The notes beneath the pieces are model-generated. The model was not told where the DNA came from, did not search any database, and was given only the letters and a program-made list of their open reading frames with translations. DNA of 64,000 nucleotides from an uncultured Jannaschia sp. (GTDB lineage Bacteria; Pseudomonadota; Alphaproteobacteria; Rhodobacterales; Rhodobacteraceae): NCBI RefSeq assembly GCF_947503795.1, contig NZ_CANNEZ010000003.1:338357-402356 (forward strand), in the 5' to 3' direction. Numbering within the stretch: position 1 is the stretch's first letter; the number at the start of each line of letters is the position of its first letter. Positions 60,966 to 64,000 of the stretch are shown here, piece by piece. Both the position numbers and the translations under genes were made by a program.

Positions 60966-61988
60966 ATGTCCCGTTTCACCCCGCTCACCCTATCCCGCCG
61001 GCGCCTCCTGGGATCGGTCGCGATGCTAGGCGGTGCGGCGCTGCTGCCCCGCATGGTCCGCGCCGACGGCCACGCGCCGCTCAAGGTCGCGGGGATCTAC
61101 ACCGTGCCGGTCGAGCAGCAATGGGTCAGCCGCATCCACCAAGCCGCCGAAACGGCTCAGGCGCGGGGCGACATCGAGTACAGCTTCACCGAGAACGTCG
61201 CCAATACCGACTATCCCCGCGTGATGCGCGAATATGCGGAATCCGGGGTCGACATGATCGTGGGCGAGGTGTTCGGCGCCGAGGCCGAGGCGCGCGAGGT
61301 CGCAGCCGAATATCCCGACACCGCTTTCCTGATGGGGTCGTCGTTCAAGGAAGATGCGGGCCTGCCGAACTTCGCAGTGTTCGACAACTACATTCAGGAC
61401 GCGGCCTATCTTTCGGGTATCATCGCGGGGTCCATGACCGAGAGCGGCAATATCGGCATGGTCGGCGGCTTTCCGATCCCCGAGGTCAATCGCCTGATGC
61501 ACGCCTTCATGGCCGGCGTCCGCGAGATGTCGCCCGAGGCCACGTTCCAGGTCAGCTTCATCGGCTCGTGGTTCGATCCGCCCAAGGCCAAGGAGACGGC
61601 CTTCGCGATGATCGAGAACGGCGCCGACGTGATGTATGCCGAGCGCTTCGGCGTGTCGGACGCGGCCGCCGAGCGGGACGTGCTGGCCATCGGCAACGTG
61701 ATCGACACGCAGGCCGACTATCCCGACACCGTGGTCGCCAGCGCGATCTGGCATTTCGAGCCGACGCTGGACGCGGCCATCGCCGCGGTGAAGGCGGGCG
61801 AGTTCACTGCCGCCGATTACGGCCGGTTCAGCTTCATGGATCGCGGCGGATCGAGTCTTGCGCCGCTGGGCACGTTCGAAGGCCGTGTGCCGCAGGAGGC
61901 GCTGGACCTCGTGGCCGAGCGCGAGGCCGCGATCCGGGCAGGCGAATTCTCGGTCGAGATCAACGACGACGAGCCGAAGTCCTCCTGA
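60966..61988 (+). CDS. BMP-family ABC transporter substrate-binding protein
   Basis: Periplasmic binding protein of the basic-membrane-protein (BMP/Med) family, which bind purine nucleosides or related compounds. The 340-residue precursor has a Tat-type twin-arginine signal SRRRLLGSVAMLGGAAL (about 10-26) and a mature part starting near ADGHAPLKVAGIYTVP. The frame is open upstream but the ATG at 60966 follows a strong AAGGAGGT. The ATPase gene begins one base after the stop. Confidence 0.92.
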   Translation: MSRFTPLTLSRRRLLGSVAMLGGAALLPRMVRADGHAPLKVAGIYTVPVEQQWVSRIHQAAETAQARGDIEYSFTENVANTDYPRVMREYAESGVDMIVGEVFGAEAEAREVAAEYPDTAFLMGSSFKEDAGLPNFAVFDNYIQDAAYLSGIIAGSMTESGNIGMVGGFPIPEVNRLMHAFMAGVREMSPEATFQVSFIGSWFDPPKAKETAFAMIENGADVMYAERFGVSDAAAERDVLAIGNVIDTQADYPDTVVASAIWHFEPTLDAAIAAVKAGEFTAADYGRFSFMDRGGSSLAPLGTFEGRVPQEALDLVAEREAAIRAGEFSVEINDDEPKSS

Positions 61989-61989
61989 C

Positions 61990-63525
61990 GTGACGGGGGA
62001 CGGCGAGGCGGAGGTCGTCCTCCGCCTCGAGGGCATCACCAAGCGGTTCGGGCCGGTTACGGCCAATGACGGCGTCGGGTTCACCCTGCGACGCGGCGAG
62101 GTCGTGGCGCTCTTGGGCGAGAACGGCGCGGGCAAGACGACGCTGATGAACATCCTCTTCGGGCAGTACACGCCAGATGCGGGTACGATCGAGGTGATGG
62201 GCCATCGCCTGCCGGAAGGCAGTCCGGGTGCCGCGCTCCGGGCCGGTGTCGGCATGGTGCACCAGCATTTCACCCTCGCGGGGAATCTCACGGTGCTGGA
62301 CAATATCGTGCTGGGCACGCGGCCGCTCTGGTCGCCGGGCTCGGGGCGGCGGGCGGCACGCGCACGAATCGCGGATCTGGCGCGGGATTACGGGCTGGCG
62401 GTCGATCCCGACGCGCTGGTCGGGCCGCTGACGGTCGGGGAACGTCAACGGGTCGAGATCCTCAAGGCGCTCTATCGCGACGCGCGCATCCTGATCCTCG
62501 ACGAGCCGACGGCGGTGCTGACGCCGCAGGAGACCGAGGACCTCTTCGCGACGATGCGCCATGCGGTCGCGGACGGCCTGTCGGTCATCTTCATCAGCCA
62601 CAAGCTCCACGAGGTGGCGGCGATCTCGGACCGGGTTGTGGTGCTGCGCCATGGCCGCGTCGTGGCTGAGGCCGCGACCGCCGACACCTCCCGCGAGGAG
62701 ATGGCGCGCCTGATGGTTGGCGCCGAGATCCCCGCGCCGACCGTCCGTCCCCAAGCGCCGGGGGACGCGGTGGCCGAGCTGGCCGATGTCGACACCGTCG
62801 GGCGCGGGCTGGCCCCCGGCCTGCGGTCCACATCGATGACCGTCCGGCGTGGCCAGATCGTCGGCATCGCGGGCGTGTCGGGCAACGGCCAGGCGGCGCT
62901 GGCCGACCTGTTGGGCGGGCTCGTCGCACCCGCGGCGGGGCGCTTCGAGCTCAAGGGCGACGCCCCCGCCGATTGGTCCCCCCGCGCCGCCGTCCATGCG
63001 GGTGTCGCGCGCATCCCCGAGGACCGCCACCGCACCGGCACCGTCGCCGACATGGACCTGACCGAGAACGCGATGCTCGAGCTTTATGCCCGCCCTCCCA
63101 TGAGCCGGGGCGGCTGGTTGAACCGGGGCGCGGCCGCGGCCTTCGCGCGCCGGATCATCGACGGCTACGACGTGCGCTGTCCGGGCCCGGACACGCGCAT
63201 CCGCCTTCTGTCGGGCGGCAACATGCAAAAGCTGATCCTCGGACGCGTGCTCGAGACGTCGCCCGATCTGATCGTCGCGAACCAGCCGGTGCGCGGCCTC
63301 GATATCGGGGCGCTGACCTATGTCCACGAACAGCTTCTGGCCGCGCGCGACCGGGGCGCGGGCGTCCTTCTGATCTCCGAGGATCTCGACGAGATCGTCG
63401 CGCTCTCGGACGTGATCCACGTCATCAGCCGGGGCCGCCTGTCGCCCGCGTTCGACCGCGGGACGATGACGCCCGCCGAACTCGGCGGCTGGATGGCCGG
63501 GCAGGGGTTCGACCATGCGGCTTGA
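61990..63525 (+). CDS. ABC transporter ATPase, sugar/nucleoside type
   Basis: A 511-residue double ATPase of the carbohydrate/nucleoside importer class. GTG start at 61990 directly follows the binding protein gene. The first half has Walker A LLGENGAGKTTLMN and Walker B ILILDEPTAVLTPQE; the second half is divergent: LSGGNMQKLILGRVLE is its signature, but no Walker A is visible, as in many such proteins. It overlaps the permease gene by 11 bases. Confidence 0.93.
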   Translation: MTGDGEAEVVLRLEGITKRFGPVTANDGVGFTLRRGEVVALLGENGAGKTTLMNILFGQYTPDAGTIEVMGHRLPEGSPGAALRAGVGMVHQHFTLAGNLTVLDNIVLGTRPLWSPGSGRRAARARIADLARDYGLAVDPDALVGPLTVGERQRVEILKALYRDARILILDEPTAVLTPQETEDLFATMRHAVADGLSVIFISHKLHEVAAISDRVVVLRHGRVVAEAATADTSREEMARLMVGAEIPAPTVRPQAPGDAVAELADVDTVGRGLAPGLRSTSMTVRRGQIVGIAGVSGNGQAALADLLGGLVAPAAGRFELKGDAPADWSPRAAVHAGVARIPEDRHRTGTVADMDLTENAMLELYARPPMSRGGWLNRGAAAAFARRIIDGYDVRCPGPDTRIRLLSGGNMQKLILGRVLETSPDLIVANQPVRGLDIGALTYVHEQLLAARDRGAGVLLISEDLDEIVALSDVIHVISRGRLSPAFDRGTMTPAELGGWMAGQGFDHAA

Positions 63526-64000
63526 ACCCATCGCCGCGCCCACCGCGCTCCGCACGGTCGGGCTGCCCGCGCTGGCCCTTGCCCTGACAGCTCTCTTTGC
63601 GACAGGGCTCGCGGCCTTGGCGGGGGCCGCGCCGCTGGCGGTGGCGGGCCTGATCGTCGAGGGCGCGGTCGGCTCGAAATTCGCGCTGCTCGAGACGCTG
63701 AACCGCGCGACGCCGCTGATCTTCACCGGGCTCGCCGTGGCGGTCGCGTTCCGCGCCAAGCTCTGGAACATCGGGGCCGAGGCGCAGCTCTATCTTGGGG
63801 CGGTGGCCACGGTCGTCCTCGGCACCGGCGCGCTGGGCTGGCCCGCCGCGACGCTGCTGCCGGTGCTGGCGCTAGCCGCGATCGTCTGCGGGGCCATCGC
63901 CCTGCTGATCCCGACCTTCCTCAAGACCCGCTTCGGCGTCGACGAGGTGGTCACCACGCTCCTGCTGAACTTCGTGGTCCTGCTCTTCGTGTCGTTGCTT
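63515..64000 (+). CDS. ABC transporter permease (partial, runs off the window)
   Basis: First 162 codons of an inner-membrane permease of the BMP-type transporter. Several membrane segments and the family motif RAKLWNIGAEAQLYLGA, followed by LKTRFGVDEVVTTLLLNF, identify it. The start at 63515 overlaps the ATPase end. A second permease gene normally follows, beyond the right edge. Confidence 0.92.
   Translation, partial: MRLEPIAAPTALRTVGLPALALALTALFATGLAALAGAAPLAVAGLIVEGAVGSKFALLETLNRATPLIFTGLAVAVAFRAKLWNIGAEAQLYLGAVATVVLGTGALGWPAATLLPVLALAAIVCGAIALLIPTFLKTRFGVDEVVTTLLLNFVVLLFVSLL

Overview
The window is most of a photosynthesis gene cluster (PGC) from a high-GC alphaproteobacterium, followed by ordinary chromosomal genes. 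Reaction-centre genes pufL, pufM, pufC and puhA, an O2-dependent cyclase (acsF with its small partner bciE), crtA/crtI/crtB and the regulators ppaA/ppsR all point to an aerobic anoxygenic phototroph of the Rhodobacterales (Roseobacter group or a close relative). Genus cannot be fixed from the sequence alone. No IS element, CRISPR array, tRNA or rRNA gene was seen.

Layout. (1) 49-2970: pufL-pufM-pufC, the 3' part of the puf operon, closed by a hairpin at 3019-3050; pufB/pufA and bchCXYZ, if present, lie left of the window. (2) 7138-3236 (minus): bchG, a PucC-family gene, bchP and idi, for the phytyl tail of bacteriochlorophyll and its isoprenoid supply. (3) 9456-7227 (minus): ppaA and ppsR, the B12/redox-light regulatory pair. 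(4) 9649-24802 (plus): one very tight superoperon bchF-bchN-bchB-bchH-bchL-bchM-lhaA-puhA-puhB-puhC-bciE-acsF-puhE-hemA, with most genes overlapping or almost abutting, then cycA. (5) 29552-25323 (minus): crtA-bchI-bchD-bchO; divergent from it 29618-32676 (plus): crtI-crtB-tspO. Three perfect TGT-N12-ACA palindromes (PpsR/CrtJ sites) lie exactly at the start of the bchG operon, in the ppaA/bchF divergent region and between crtA and crtI.

The PGC ends abruptly at tspO, whose 3' end overlaps that of thiQ. From there the content is housekeeping: thiBPQ under a TPP riboswitch; a MarR regulator, nitrilase-family amidase, glutaredoxin and comF; a methyltransferase-like gene and ferrochelatase hemH; a 40-residue protein; a MutT-type Nudix gene, argJ and a PpiC-type isomerase; secA with a Rhodobacterales-type membrane protein of unknown role; leuC; an MscS channel and an amidase; rsfS-rlmH-gpmI-envC-ctpA-rppH; a small secreted protein; ggt; an MFS transporter; and the start of a BMP-family ABC transporter cut by the right edge.

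How the genes work together: hemA makes 5-aminolevulinate; bchHID, bchM and acsF/bciE take protoporphyrin IX to divinyl-protochlorophyllide; bchLNB, bchF, bchG and bchP complete much of bacteriochlorophyll a; idi, crtB, crtI and crtA give carotenoid (spheroidenone-type) synthesis; puf/puh products with lhaA, the second PucC-like protein and PuhBCE build the RC-LH1 complex; PufC and CycA feed it electrons. PpsR/PpaA and probably TspO tie expression to oxygen, light and tetrapyrrole state. I found no clearly new system. The most unusual items are a cycA terminator embedded in the bchO coding sequence, a thiP without a conventional start codon, the small 40-residue gene between hairpins, and a methyltransferase-like protein without its SAM motif.
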